A stretch of 64,000 bases of DNA from Rachycentron canadum (GCA_038496675.1 CM076648.1:12757460-12821459), one strand, 5' to 3'. Shown: positions 1 to 13,525, counted from the first letter of the stretch. The notes: generated from the sequence alone by a model not told the origin. A program made the numbers and translations.

Positions 1-3000
1 TCTGGCATGTGAGTCAAAAGTAAGACTGAACCACAGAGCAGGTGAGAATAAAGAGATTTATTTAATTCAAGGCAGTGGTTAGCATCAGAAGCAAGGTAAT
101 CCAAAGGTGAGCAGGGAGGCTGGAACAAAACCTGCAATTAGATGTTGACACAACAGATGTAAGACAACTGATGCTAGCCACTATATCAGGGTCAGCACAG
201 ATGAGGAACTGCAGGAAAACTCTGGTTACAAACTCTAACAAGTTTCACAGGCAATTTGGTTTAGTCGGTTTTCTTCCCAAATTGTGTCTATTGCATTTCG
301 CCATTTGGACTAAATACACTAACTTGAACATTCCCGGTGTCAGTGATGTTTTCTGCATTTTGAACTCATGAATTGGCCAAATATCAAGTGTACACTTTTG
401 TAGACAGTAATATAATATTGCTAGTGCACCAACAAATTCCCTATAAATGCACCATTTATTTACTCCCTTTTGAGTAACCTTCTCTAAAAACTGCGGATGT
501 GAGATTTGGATCATCAGTAGTGTTGGCTTCAGATTGGCTTTGGGCTAATAGCCACAGATAGGGAGGGAAAGCTGGAAACTCCTGATTGGTTTTAATATTT
601 TCTGTCTATTGTCTTTGTTGACAATAACATTAATACAGAATATCACCAGCCTCATCCATTGAATACATTTCAGATTTTTTTTCAGGGTTAAAGCAAGATC
701 CCTTTGAAATATCTTTGGCATGAATGACAGACAAATGTTCAAGTCAATCAAGGACACAGGTTTTATTTTCTTTATTGAGGGCAGCATTCATATGGAATAA
801 CAATAGGAAGAATTACAGACATGAACATTTATGTGAAAATAATCTTTTATTCATGCTTTCTGTCCCAAGATAGCTCAAAGACAGGAAAGTCAACAGCTGG
901 TAGAAACACACATGATCATGATTTTTCATGAGGTTACAAGTTGTTTAAAATCTGGCTTGATGTAGCTGAACAGGAGAAGAGAAGGGTGTATTGCAAAAGG
1001 CACTATTCCCCAATCAGATGACTCACTCAGGCAGAAAGCTCCTTTGGGATTCAGGCAAGAAAGTCAGGATAATGCTCCATGTGAAAGCTCAGAGAGAAAC
1101 ACAAAAAGCCTCACTTTCAAAACTCTGTGTGTGACTAACCTGTGCAGCTTTACGTCTCTGGCAGACTCTCTTTGTCTGACCTAACTCTTTACTGTTGTCA
1201 GTCGTTTCTCTTTCTTCTGATGGATGTAAAGGTCTAAACAGTGGTTCTGCTTTCTGTACAGCGAGAAACAATCTTCTTAAATGGTTGACTCCCATCAGCC
1301 CAAAACTATTGGCTCTGCAACGATGTTCTGAACATGAGGAGAAAAACAAAGACACATATTGTGCATACTGTCTTCCAGTGTGGATAAGAAAAGTTAAATA
1401 ATTCATTTGCCTTATTTGAGTACAGCATTATACTGTTCGTACATAAAACTGAGGCATGTAAATTCACAGAAACAGATAAAAGCTAAGGTGCTGTCAGACA
1501 TTTAGTTTTGAAAAACCCCTTGTAACATGATATTCAGTAACTGTTCTACTTCAGCTACTTGGCAGATTACAACATTGTGAGTAAGAAGGAAGAGGAATGA
1601 GTTAGGAATTACAGAGCTCATCACCATAGCATGGAACAACAGTAATTCTGGACAGGATTTTAATGTTGCTAATGAGGAAAACTGTTGCAGGTTGTAAAAG
1701 TGAGAGAAAAAAATAAGTTTGTTCCAGCCAAGAACAACAGAGGATGTAACCAGTCTGAGCCGGAGCTGTGTAGGTATCTCTGAAGTGGAGCGTGGAAGAA
1801 TTAAATATTGCTTCTTCAGTGTATGTTAGTCGTTCATCCCAACCAATTGGTCCTGTTAAAATGTCCTTGAAAGTGGAAGCAGCAGTGCCAAAGGGCAAAT
1901 GTAGTGTTAGGTGGACATAGAAAAATGATGATACATAGGCTATTTGTCCTTTTAAATTATCATCACAACATCACAAATCAGATTTATCTTGGACCTTTTT
2001 TTGCAGAATGAATACTTTTGAATGAAACTTTAAATACATCTTGCTGAAAATACATCTGTAATGAATAGTGGTTTTCTACTGTGAACTACGATTACAGTAA
2101 AATGAAATTTTACTGAAATGACTTTAGTTGACTGTATCAGAGAGTTGATGATAAAAATCAGTGTCACAGTTAATGTAATGGATCTCTAACTTCAGTTAAT
2201 GTAAATATAGGAATATGTAATGTTATTACATAAAAAAGACTTGAGTAGTTGGACATTTGATATAATGATACAACATTATAAAAGCAACCTTTTGGGTGAA
2301 AAACAGTGGGAAAATCACCCCTGGTCAATGTTTTTGTGAAATGCATGATGTCACCGTCTATGAGCTCCTTCAGTTACTTTGTCAAACTCACTACTTATCA
2401 CACAAGCCGAGGTCACAGTGGAAACAGTCATTATTAATCATTCTCACAACACAAACAAGAACTCAGTCTTAGGCGCTTTGAGTTTCCAATGGTAGTTTGA
2501 GATCTTATAGACTTGGAAATGATTACGTCTGGTGCTTGGCTTTCAACTGTGGAAGTCAGGACATATTTGACTCTGATTAAACATTTATGTCACATGATTT
2601 TCTGCTTGTAATTATTGTTTAAAACCTGCTTTGAACAAGGGCCTTTTGGAAAACTGTAGGCCATAATATGGGCATGTTGATATTCATGAGCACACGTGGC
2701 AGATTATCTAAGTGTTACATACTGTAACAAAACTCGAAGCCCTAATTTCAAACACCAGGCTGCGGAGATAAAGTCGATTGTTATATCCTTCTTGGATCAA
2801 CATCTGTTTGCAATCAGTCTGGCTACTGGATGGAGACAGGGTGTGTTTTTTAAATTCAGAAAAAATATGCTCAAACCAAAGCTGATCTATTGGGAATTAT
2901 ACAGTTATACAGTTTTATAATTTTATATATGTCTGCAATTTTACGGAAGAAAAGGCAATATGAGAAACATTCTCTTGGTAGATGTTCTTCATGCAGACAA

Positions 3001-3536
3001 AACCTTTAAAACCTTTAACCTCACATTTTAAAGTGTATATATTAATTATATTTATTATATTTTCTTTATATATAACACTATCAGTCGCAGTATTGCATTT
3101 TGGGATGTAGGAAATTTCACAAAAACTGAGAGAATGTGGTCAACCAAACCATTGTCCATTTCTAAGTCACTGAGAAAAGAAAAGCCCTGTGCCAAAATCA
3201 TGAAGTCACCTTTAGTCATTTTGTTCTTTCAGTTGTTTGTTTACTTTTCCATCACTTATAATGTGAATAACAATGTCTAGCAATGAATTCATTGCATAAG
3301 CCATGAAAACTAACTGTTTCATTCTATTTCATGTTTATTTATATCAGTGTTTGGATAGTTGTCAGTATGTGATGAGGATTGAACTCTGTCTGACTTCTAG
3401 TTACAATAGAAATAAATTCATCCATGTGTCTTTGCTTATAATTGGAGCCACCCAAAACTAAACTTTACTTTGCAGGCATTTATACTCTGTAGGAAACCTT
3501 GAGGCTGGGAAAACCATCAACTCTGAATGCTCCGGT

Positions 3537-3537
<1 letters not shown>

Positions 3538-3584
<47 letters not shown>
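3538..3584. repeat. (CA)n microsatellite
   Basis: An uninterrupted dinucleotide array abuts the GTCC-type repeat unit that follows. Confidence 0.97.
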
Positions 3585-3586
<2 letters not shown>

Positions 3587-3775
3587 TCCGTAACTTCAGA
3601 GGAAATTACATTGACTTAGACTTGTTTCCAGGAAACTCACTCTAACCATAACTACTTGCCTAAACCAAATCTTATCCTAACCTTAAAACATGTCTCCACC
3701 TTAGGATTTATGGGGACTTGCTTTTGGTGTGACAGCTTTGGTCCCCACAACATGACTAATACCTGGACCACACAC
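3585..3775 (+). repeat. microsatellite-linked fish repeat unit (GTCC type)
   Basis: The sequence after the CA array reads gtccgtaacttcagaggaaa, then a 'ctaaccataacta' / 'ctaaccttaaaacatg' section and 'tttggtccccacaa', and ends near another short CACA stretch. From memory this matches a dispersed unit found next to CA repeats in many teleost genomes. A second, more diverged relative lies at 27459-27600. No coding capacity is seen. Confidence 0.6.
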
Positions 3776-4054
3776 AAACATTTTTTTGTCTTATGTCCAC
3801 GTGAGCAACCTCAGGTAGTGTGTATGAATGAATAATACTACAGATGTTTATTAACAAGTTTGGCCACATGGGCCTCAAATCATTATGTTGTCTTATTTCT
3901 CTTGCTGTATTTCTCTGTTTTTCTGTCTGTAGGTTTTATATATATGCAGCACAATCTCTGACAGTGAATTTATGGGTTGTTTGTGTCTAACTAATATACT
4001 ATAAATCCATGTTTTGTCAAATTTGAAAGTTTACCCCCAGATCCAGAGTGGCTC

Positions 4055-4072
4055 TGCTGCTCTCTAGTGGAG
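4055..4072 (-). promoter_or_regulatory. weak CTCF-like motif, reverse
   Basis: The reverse complement contains CCACTAGAGAGCAGCAG, close to the core with one change in the GGC step. Confidence 0.3.
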
Positions 4073-7000
4073 CATTGCTTTTGGTCTGACCCTCTCTTAA
4101 ACCAGAGGCTTCAGTTTCAGGAATATCAGGACCACAGCCCCAGGAATGCATTTCCATGTCTTCATTTAAAAAAAAATATATATCCAATCTATTCCAAGCA
4201 TGTGTGTATAACATCATTAACTCCACTGTTAACGCTAATCAGTTTGCTGGGTGGCACTGTTGTGAAAGGCTCCTAAAAATGTGGTCTAATGACTGAGGTA
4301 AGAAGTGAGTGGACAAAAAAACAGTTCAGGAATTAACCTGTTTTGATTTATTGCTTCTGAAAAATGAAGCTTTGTCTCAGGCGTCTTTTAATGCACTAAG
4401 TTGATTTAGGGTTAAATAAAGTTTCTTTTGGGTGCACCTGTGGGATTGATTTGACTGATTTAGTATGAAATGTTATGCTCTCTATAAACAGAAAATGGAT
4501 CTCAATATGTTGTTGATATTGCACAAAGTGAGAACAGGTGGTGATACATTTATGTCTCTCGTTAATTTTTAATTATGGTGCATTGGTATTTGGTAGGAAC
4601 CAAAATATTGAGTGAAGTCAACATGTAATCCTTGTTTGCTTGAAAGTTTATAGAACGATACCATTAGTGAAAATCTGTTGAGATTGAGCAGCTTCTCAAC
4701 TCAGATTTATTTGTAGTAAGAAAAGTGACGTCCTTCATGTTAGGGTATCTTCTTTAGGTATTGTTAAACCTAAATTATTTTTCTGTATCAATGTGGCTTG
4801 GAGGTCTAAATTGTATAAAATAATTCAAAACGTAATCATCGAACTCTTTCATTTTTCCAGTAGGTGTCACTATTTGGCAGTGGTTCTTCACTCACATCAT
4901 CACAACAACACCTATGACTAATGAGGGATCATATGAGATACATCAGTCAAGCAAAAAATCATTTCACTCCCAGCAGAGCTCAAACACAGGGCTTTGGAGG
5001 AAACAAAAGGTTGCAGGGAGTGAAAGCATTCAGCCGGCCAGCTGCTCTGTTTAGAGACCAGATTCACATTAAACCATGATGGCTTCTAAAGGTTAGCACA
5101 GACGGTTTTAAAGGTCAAAACTGGCATAAACTGTGAGTGGAAATGTTTTTATTGGAAGAAATGTCTTTGTTTCTTTGCACTTTCCACATTCAGTCTTTGT
5201 TTTCTAAATTAGCCTTGATCAGACAGGAAATAAGAAGCGACTGAGAACCATCACAAATATAAACACATGCGAGCCAATGTGAATATATGTTGTGGTCTGT
5301 ATTTGTGTTCTTCTCCCAGTGAAATCTTGCCACCCAGCCCTGAGTAATGGATGTAATAAACTGGTCACTGTAGCATAGTGCCTTTACATGCCATAAGTAA
5401 TAGCCTTGCTGTGGAAAATCACCAGGTAATGAGCAATTCTCCTCCCAGCAGAGACACTAAATGTCTCATCTTGCTTTTCATAATTAGACAATTAAAGCTT
5501 ATGTGGCAGATTTGTTTTTCTTCATTGTCTTCGACATTAGCTTGATGGTATGAGGTTCAGTAGTTATACACTGTGATATTTAGCACAGAGACAAGAGCGG
5601 GTAGAAGGAGCAACACAATGCGTGTTGAGACCAGATGCCAACATATATTTACAGTAAAGCCTTGTCTATGGTGGCAAGCTGCTATTTATCAAAAAGTGCA
5701 TGGTGTGCACACCAGACTGATGAAGTGTAAAGCTGTTTGGAAAAACTGACAGAACATCTATATCTATATTTTCAATTTATTTCATTTGGGTAGTTATATT
5801 ATGACATATAATGATACAGTTATAGTCTAAGCTGATTTGCAATGGCCATCCCTAGAGAGTCCTTGAAATTTCACAAAGTTATAACAGATAATACATAAAC
5901 AGAAATGAATTGAAGAACTGGACATGGTTGATAAACAAAGAGATTTTCTGCTTGAAAACAGGCATCTAGCAAAACACAACAAACCACAACCACAATGCTG
6001 TGATGGCAGTGAGAGAGAACAAAAACAGTTGCAGACAGCGTAACAATGAGCTGAATCTCCTGTTAAACCTCCTGAAAGACAAACTGAGCTGCAAATTTAT
6101 AAGAACATATGTTGACAAGTTACTTATTTGGCAAATCACAATTAAGTTGATACTCAAGATATTAGTAAAATCCTCTCAAAACATTTTTATGGTTATATTT
6201 GGACACTGAACTTGGTTAAGATAAAAGAAAGACTGTGGTTTTGGTTTGATACAGAAAAGGGACTTCAGACAAAATGTTTTCATTTACATGTAGCAAAAAC
6301 TACAAACTTTCCTTACAGCTTCTCTTCAACTTTGTGAATCAGCTGCTGTTACTCAAACTTCGTTAAAATAAATGTTGCCTCTGATCATAATCAATCCAGC
6401 ATTTAACATTAGCATTTTTTCATTTAGTTTTTTACTAAATATATTTGCTATTGAGTTTAGTTATATTTCTATAGAAAAGTAATTTCTAGAAGACAGGGTT
6501 GGTCAGGAACATGAACAATTTTATGACAACACATAAATCTTGACAGACATAAATTTTGATATAAATCTAAAAACAAACTGTACTGAATTAACAAATTGAA
6601 CCAATAATGTTTGAATTTATTGAGTTGATTTAATACTGAAAACAACATATATACTTGCTAGTAGGATCTGTGGTCACTCACAGACGGTGTGGGAAACACT
6701 TCTAATTTTAATTTGAAAGGCAATATTTTGACAAATATATTCACAGTTGGCTGGGTGTCAGTTGTTACTAAAATAACAACCAGAGGCTCAACTGAATGTA
6801 CAAGTGCCAACAAAAAACAATCAAACTGCAACCATTAACCCACACTGGCATTGCAGCAATATGCTCCACAGCAATGCTGACAGTTAGCCAATAGCATCAC
6901 TTACTGAACAAAATGCACAATATTGGTATTAGCAAGCATGGAGGAGGAGTCAAGATGGAGCAAGCTGATCAGTGTGCTCTCCATCTCTGTAAAGCCAGCT

Positions 7001-9167
7001 TGGGAAAGAAATTCAGCCTTGGAGTCGCACAAATGACTCTCACTGAGCCAGTGAAGACACTGATGGAGAGACTTTAAGGTCAAACACTATTCTTCTTGGT
7101 AGTACAGTCTCACCACAACATGATTCATGATTTATTTATATTTATTTGATGAATTTAAAAAAAAATCTGGGCCAAGAATAAAACCCTGTGGAACCCCTCT
7201 CTGTGAAAAATGATTTGTCATTATTCTTCAATATTTCAGATAACTGCAATAATTACACACTGTGACTGTGATAAGTAAGTGCAATGGAGCCCTGACAACT
7301 GTGGGCTCTGTTGCAGTTATAAAATTTTTTGACATTGCAGCAAACCAAGAGCAAAAACTAAAGCCATCGTAGAGGTGCCAACAGAAAAACCTTTCGCTCA
7401 CATTTCACTTTGACTCTCATGTCTGCAATTTTTCAACAGAAACAAACATGCAAAAAGCCTGGTGCAAATTAATGAACCTCAGTATAGTCATTTCAAACTG
7501 GAGAAGACTTGGATAGTCAGGGTTAGAAGCCTTAAAATGAGTTAATGGAGGGTGAGCACTGAAGCATTGCTGAGAAAATACTTAAGAAATATATATATAC
7601 ATGTGTTTGGTGAAATAGGAAGTACATCTGTGGTAAGGCGTGGCTCGTAAAGGTGACTACAGAGCACAGAGGTGTCTGAGGAACTGAGGAGATAGCATTT
7701 GTTGTTGGGAGCTTGTTACTGGCTGCGTAGTGAAGTGTGGTGCCTGTCTGTCAATGATAATAGATGAGTGGGGACTTGCAAGGCACTGGCTGTCTGCAGG
7801 AGGGCTGAGGTGTTCAGGGGTTAGATTGACTGGACGGGTGCACCAGTGGAGCTGTGAGGAGTAAGGAGGAGAGGAGCAGGTGGCACACTGTAGTTTACGG
7901 TCAGTCAGTCAGAGGCTGTAACGATGGAGCTGCTTGTGTCGTTAGATCATTTCAAGATCTGTGGGGCAGATTGATAGGCTGTTATTCTGTGTATAAAGAC
8001 AGGGCAACAAATTGAAGGTTTTCAATTTTGCACTAAGACTGAGCGACCAAGCATCATCAGTGTTACTGCTAAACACTTCAAAGCATCACTATCTAAGCAT
8101 CTGTGTTCGTCATATTTTTTTGCTCTGTTGCTTTTGCTTTGTTGTCAATTTGTCATCCATCTGTCAAAAACTACACTTTGCTTAATTTTCACTCATTTGT
8201 TGGATTTAATTTGGATAAAGGTCCTAAAAAAGCTTGATTGACATTATGTATCATAGCCGGCATTTAAATTTCTCTGCCTATACATTTGACTTTACACCTA
8301 GTCTTTCTTCTCTTTTCTCTTTTGTCTCCTTTTTGTTTTAGATTGTCCATTGAAATATCACACTTACACATTTATCTTTTTTATGACATTGTTGCATTTC
8401 ACTGACTGGGCTCACTATAATCCTATAATTTTTCCCCTGCACAATTGATTTTGTGCTTTACTAGATGTAACTATAAGAATGGAGGGAACTGCCCATTCAC
8501 CCATCCCGTGTGAAAACATCCGGATTTGTTTTGCTTCCCATCTCATGGACCCAGATTTTTCCGTTAAGCTGTCTATAAATGCATCAGTTTCTTCATTCTA
8601 CCCTCCCTGTAGGCCGTTATGCTATGCTGTGCGTCTGTCACAGTCCCAGCAGTGTGCAACTCACACACAGGAGAAAGAGAAGGGGCCATCTGGACTGGGT
8701 CACACTGTAGCAGCGACCACAAGGGACGCAGCCAGAACTCCTCTCCAAAACATAATAACCGTCCAGGTGGGAAGAAATAATGACAGTGGCTATGGGAACG
8801 TTTCCCCTCTCTACTTACAGTGGCACCCTTTCTTTCCACACACCCCCACCCCCTCAACACCTCTCTCTGGATCTCACTCTTTCTTAACACCTCTTGAGAT
8901 AGTTCTGCTTACATGAGTTGATAAATCCTTTTTTTGTGTTCCCCCGTTTATTCACATTTTGTCTTTGCTTTACTGGCTTTGCTTCATTCAAGAGGAAAGC
9001 CCCTGTATCTGCAGAGAGTGAACATTTGGGAAAGAGCCTTTTGTTGCTGATTTGAAAGAGCAGCTTCCAGTCTGACAATTCACAGCATACCGATAGGGGA
9101 CAAACAGAGGTCTGTACACATTCACCACCTCACAGTTTCCTAGCAGGCACACATGCTGTAACACTCA

Positions 9168-9168
<1 letters not shown>

Positions 9169-9214
<46 letters not shown>

Positions 9215-9220
9215 TACACA
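9169..9220. repeat. (CA)n microsatellite
   Basis: A CA array of about 20 units ends in a short TACA variant block. Confidence 0.95.
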
Positions 9221-11159
9221 GGGAGATCAACTTTGCTCCTGCTTAGTTTAAGTGTGTGTCAGCGAGGACAACAAAGCTCCACCACTGGAGACACAAAGCC
9301 TACAATTCACCTTTTTAAACATGCATTTCCATAACATTGGAACAGTTGCTGCTACAATAAAGTACACTTCTCTTTCCTCTCTGGCATTGTGGAAGTGTCT
9401 GCCTGCTATGAATGCTCTGTTGTCTTTTGTGTCTGACACTCTTGACCTGCATTTTTTTGGACCAGCATCCCTCCTGCCCCTCTTTAGAGCTTGGAGAAAT
9501 TCCCCACTGCGGATGGGATCCCCAGAGAACACGTGTCTGTGTCTCTTCCTCCCTCAGCGTGTAGGATAATGAACTCCCATAAAGGAGTGGGTGACCCTCT
9601 TTTACACTCTTTCCATCTATCTTTGCTGTGCGACACAGAGAGGCAGCATGGAGTAGAGAGAAAGGATGAAGTACAGACTGGCAATAAAATCATAACCGTG
9701 CTCGTGCTCGTGCTTGCCCTCAGTCCTAGTTTCGATAATGGATGAGGTTAAGATGCAAGTGCCTCCATCTCCAGCAGATGAAGAAGGAAAAGGTCTCTCT
9801 CTTCTTTGCTGCCTGGTCCAGCCCAGCATTGATCCACCTTCGGATAGTGCAGGAGTCTATTATCTTGGAGATTACTTTCAAAGCTTTTCATTTCATCCTT
9901 GTGTCTGTGGATTGGCCATGCACAATAAGAACTGATTGAGTGCCCTGCAGCGCTGCAGCCACAGCAGCTGACCTGACTGCAGTGTGGACACTGGCCTCAA
10001 CCAACCACAACCGCTAATTCTCACTTACTCTCACCCCTCTGACCTCCATTCTTTCCTCTCTTTTATCTCTTTCATAGAAATACCTTCTTCTCCATGTTCA
10101 TCTCCCCACACTACTGCGGGCCCTTAGCCCTTCCATCTGAACTTGCTTATCACTGAAGCAGATCTCTATGTCATGACATGAGTTTGTCTTTTTGATCAAA
10201 TGGCATTCGGTAGTCACGTTGCCTGACAGGAGCGGGGGAGCTGTTTGTATTGAGAAAAACAAAAGCAATTGCTGCATTAATGTATCAGTAGGTCTATTAA
10301 CTATGCATTGTTTACAGACACTGATCTTGCTTATATTATGCCAACACAGTTGCATGCAGTTGATTTAAATTTTTTTCTGTTGGCTACATCTGAGTGGTTT
10401 GTACAAACAAATGAAAAATGTCTGGAGGGTTTATATGTTTCAAAATGATTTTGAGATCCTGTTCGATACATTCACCGGGTTATGCTGTGATACTCTTATA
10501 GATTAACCAGTGTTGTACATGTTTTATCTGCTCACAATCTAATCTGAATTGGTCATCTGGCCCAAAATTTGGTTTCGGTCCAATCAGAAGTCCAGATATC
10601 AGGGCTGTCATGACCTGTGTGAATGTACTGATTATTAAAAGTGGCCAATGCACTTTGGATGCAAGGTCTATTTGTTTGAAGGTTTGTTGGAGTTAGAACG
10701 GACCTGCTGAGTTTGAAAGTGGATATACTCACAATACACTTATTCTTGCATTGATGGCAACATCATATTGATTGTGTATTGTTGGCATTAATGTTTAACC
10801 ACCATGCACACCTATGCAGTATAAGATCTGGTGTCGGCGATTCGGGTTACTTATACTCAGTGGCTTGCTGTATGTTACCTTGCCTCACCTTTCATAAATT
10901 AACTGTTCATCCTTACTAGCTCTTACTTTTCCCACCTACCTCAACCTCACCTTGCTCTGCGGGAGGTGGTTTGACAACAAATAAAATATGTCTTCATTAA
11001 ATAGACAACTAAAAGAAATATTCTTGAAGAAAACTATAAACAGAGCAGTGATGCTTTGCAGATGTTACAGATTTTTTTAATGTATGCAAACAGACACCCC
11101 GACATCACACCATACAATACACAATATTATAGAACTGAAGTGATAACGAAAAAAATCAT

Positions 11160-11360
11160 TCCTTTCCTTCATTTTTTTCTATTTTTATTTTCTTTCATTC
11201 GCCTTTAATGTCTTCAATTTCGTTTATTCTGTCATTTCCTCTTTTCTATTTTATATCTTTTGCCACCATTTAGACTTGCATTTCCTTTCCTTTTCTATTT
11301 TTCCTTATCTCTTGTGTCCTATCTCGTCCTCATTTTCTCTCCTCCAATCTGTCTGCACCA
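11160..11360. repeat. pyrimidine-rich tract
   Basis: The plus strand is strongly T/C-biased with few purines for about 200 nt (ttcctttccttc, tttctttcattc and similar). This low-complexity DNA has homopurine/homopyrimidine character. Confidence 0.75.
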
Positions 11361-12539
11361 GTTTTTCAGGCCATCTGTCCATCCATCATCTGGGCACCTC
11401 AGATGGTCCCTCTTTTCAGGAAGAACATTAAAAGAGGATTTCTACCGGCTGTGAAGCTGAATAAATCAGTCCATCATCACAGGTGCATGTGTCAGGCAGC
11501 CAAGTACCATGATTACTTAACAAGGATCCTGACTGACCAGCCATTACAGATAGTTATGGAAATTGAGAACATAATTAATCTGTATGGCTCTTTCACCTTT
11601 GTTTGGTTGGCTTTTAATTTTTCTAATTGATTTTAAGTGGGTTTTGCAACTCAGCAGTTGGGGTCCAATATAGTTTGGTCAATTCCTCTGGTCTGGGCCA
11701 ATCGATTCTACAACAAGGTTATATTCCCTGGACTGTACTGATCAATTGATCATGATGGTTTTCCAATTGTCAGAGGCCACAGTTTGTAAGATCCTCCTTT
11801 ATTGCCTTAGAGACTGATAGAGTGACCTTTGCTGGCCTTGAAGAAACCATCAGAAATAAGGATTTTTAGACTATAAACACACTGCATGGACTATTTAATA
11901 GGGCAGGATAAAAGTTTTATCAGTTTTATAGCTCAGAAAATCTTGTTTTAAAAAGAATGAGACTGTAAATCGACACTGATAGCCATTTTTATCGAGATCC
12001 TCTGAGAGAAAGAATGAATTTGATGTGACTGAAAAATGATTGAGTGAATGATGGGGTGTGATAGTGACGGTGTAATTGATCCCAGGCGCACCATTAAAGC
12101 TGCATACATTGAAGAATAACCCCAACACCTCATTAAAAGAGACTGCAATATTTGTGTTTCGTATTCTGAAAAGTCTAATTAAATTCTCTGGTGCTTTTAT
12201 TTGATAAATGGCACTTCAAGGGCTGAGCACCTCGTAAAATATATCAGATCCTGTGCAGTGCTTGATGAAGAGGCTCCTCCTCTTCTTTGATTAGTGTCTG
12301 AGTGGTTCAGATGAAGGGCAGAAGGTGAATTGATCTGAGTGGTGTCCTGTTCATAGGCAGCATGCTGGCCATTCGATGGAAGTCAGGAGGGGACAGCTAG
12401 TCCGTCAGCAGGGACGCATGAGACTGAATGACATTACTCTGAGGTGGGGGGAGGGGAGAGATGGAGGGAGTAGATCTGTTGCTTAGCCATGTGCTGACCT
12501 TCATCAGACCTTCAACAGACAATAATAACCTGTCTGCCT

Positions 12540-12757
12540 TTTAAATGAAAATTTAATGTTGTCTTAATATCTTATTATTTTTCATGTTTTTAATTAATCT
12601 ATGCCTCTGCAAAGCACTTTGAATTGTTGCATTTTAAATGCGGTTTTAATGCCATCTTAATGTCTTATATTTTAATGTGTCTCTATGCATTTGCAAAGCA
12701 CTTTGAATTACCTTGTGCTTGAAAGGTGCTATAGAGATAATTTTGCCTTGCCTTGCC
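12540..12757 (+). repeat. duplicated LINE-like 3' tail
   Basis: Two diverged tandem copies contain tttaatg...gtcttaat...tgcaaagcactttgaatt (about 12540-12630 and 12631-12715). The second runs on into 'ggtgctatagagataa' and a terminal double 'ttgcc'. The words 'aaagcactttgaatt' and 'gctata.a.ataa' are typical of widespread fish LINE (CR1/L2-like) 3' ends. An opposite-strand relative lies at 55903-55982. No ORF of the element remains. Confidence 0.6.
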
Positions 12758-13209
12758 TCCATCAATGTTGTGTACTTTCCCCACATCTCTGGTTCACTCA
12801 GGTCCTTACTGTTTTTCCATTAGCTGTGACCATGAGAGAGTGGGATACACAAATGGAGATCTTGTATGATAACTGTCTCCTACATATTACACTTACATGC
12901 AACAGCAAATGTTATATAGGTTTAGAAAAATGTATGCCACATGAATTAGTTTTTGTGCACAATTAGGTTCATTGTCATTTCCACGCACCTGCAAACTGGG
13001 AAATGAATTGTCTTGAATTATCTCATACACACTCTAGATAAAAAGAACACAATAATTGAAGACTAAAATTAAATATTGGCCTGTTCAAACACAACACAGG
13101 GAAAGAACAAACAAACACTCTTAGTCTAGCCCGGTGTATTTTCTTTTTCTGTAGCGAACCTGACACGCTGGAGGAATTTCAGCAAGACACTCTTTAATTT
13201 TGCATGACT

Positions 13210-13323
13210 TCAGTCGCCAGGGATGATGAACAACCTGTTGTTGAAGGTGCTGCACAGCTCCTGCAGGTAACCTGTAAGCCCATCGAGCTCAACGACCACG
13301 TCCACAGTGTTGCTCTGCAGCCA
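13210..13323 (-). CDS. candidate terminal coding exon of an unrecognised gene
   Basis: On the minus strand a pyrimidine-rich acceptor (gctttgttttcag) is followed by 37 open codons and TGA (13212-13210). The reading starts WLQSNTVDVVVELDG, continues LTGYLQELCS and ends NRLFIIPGD. Third positions are mostly G or C (gtg gac gtg gtc, ctg cag gag ctg tgc agc acc ttc aac aac) inside a strongly AT-rich region, which is what coding constraint looks like here. The amphipathic pattern fits a folded C-terminus. I do not recognise the family. An ATTAAA hexamer (13198-13193) lies close after the stop. No partner exon is firm; a possible donor on the same strand lies at about 13422. It could be a real last exon with distant upstream exons or the remnant of a lost duplicate. 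Confidence 0.42.
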   Translation of the reverse strand, partial: WLQSNTVDVVVELDGLTGYLQELCSTFNNRLFIIPGD

Positions 13324-13477
13324 CTGAAAACAAAGCTGCAGCAGTTCTTCATTTCATGCTCTGATGACAGCAGATAACACCTGTAACACTGCAATATGTT
13401 GTTTTCAAGAAAATGAGGTCTTACCATTAGACAGAGGCAGTTGTTTCCCCATGTTTCCGGTCTTTGTGCTAAGCTCT

Positions 13478-13525
13478 CACATTACTATACTACCACTACT
13501 ACTATACTACTATACTGCTATCTTG
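13478..13525. repeat. imperfect (ACT)n repeat
   Basis: The stretch is built of act/ata/cta trinucleotides (tactataccactactacta and similar). It lies on the 5' side, in transcript terms, of the minus-strand candidate exon. Confidence 0.7.

Larger units (their letters stand above)
1..13192. other. intergenic DNA without a supportable gene
   Basis: No splice-consistent coding exon was found before 13210. ORFs here reach at most 145 codons, overlap on both strands and show no family signature. The region holds two (CA)n arrays, a GTCC-type repeat unit at 3585-3775, a pyrimidine-rich stretch at 11160-11360, a duplicated LINE-like tail at 12540-12757 and homeodomain-word-rich stretches (5420-5520, 12150-12320). 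The block 7620-7980 is more GC-rich than its surroundings but has no long ORF. Confidence 0.6.

Noticed and set aside
8479..8916. 145-codon plus-strand ORF with an overlapping 105-codon minus-strand ORF
   Set aside because: Both strands are open in C/T-rich DNA with no domain or splice structure.
13364..13525. Possible penultimate exon upstream of the orphan terminal exon
   Set aside because: A donor-like site at about 13422 exists, but the would-be exon runs into an (ACT)n repeat with an early stop and non-coding-like codons.
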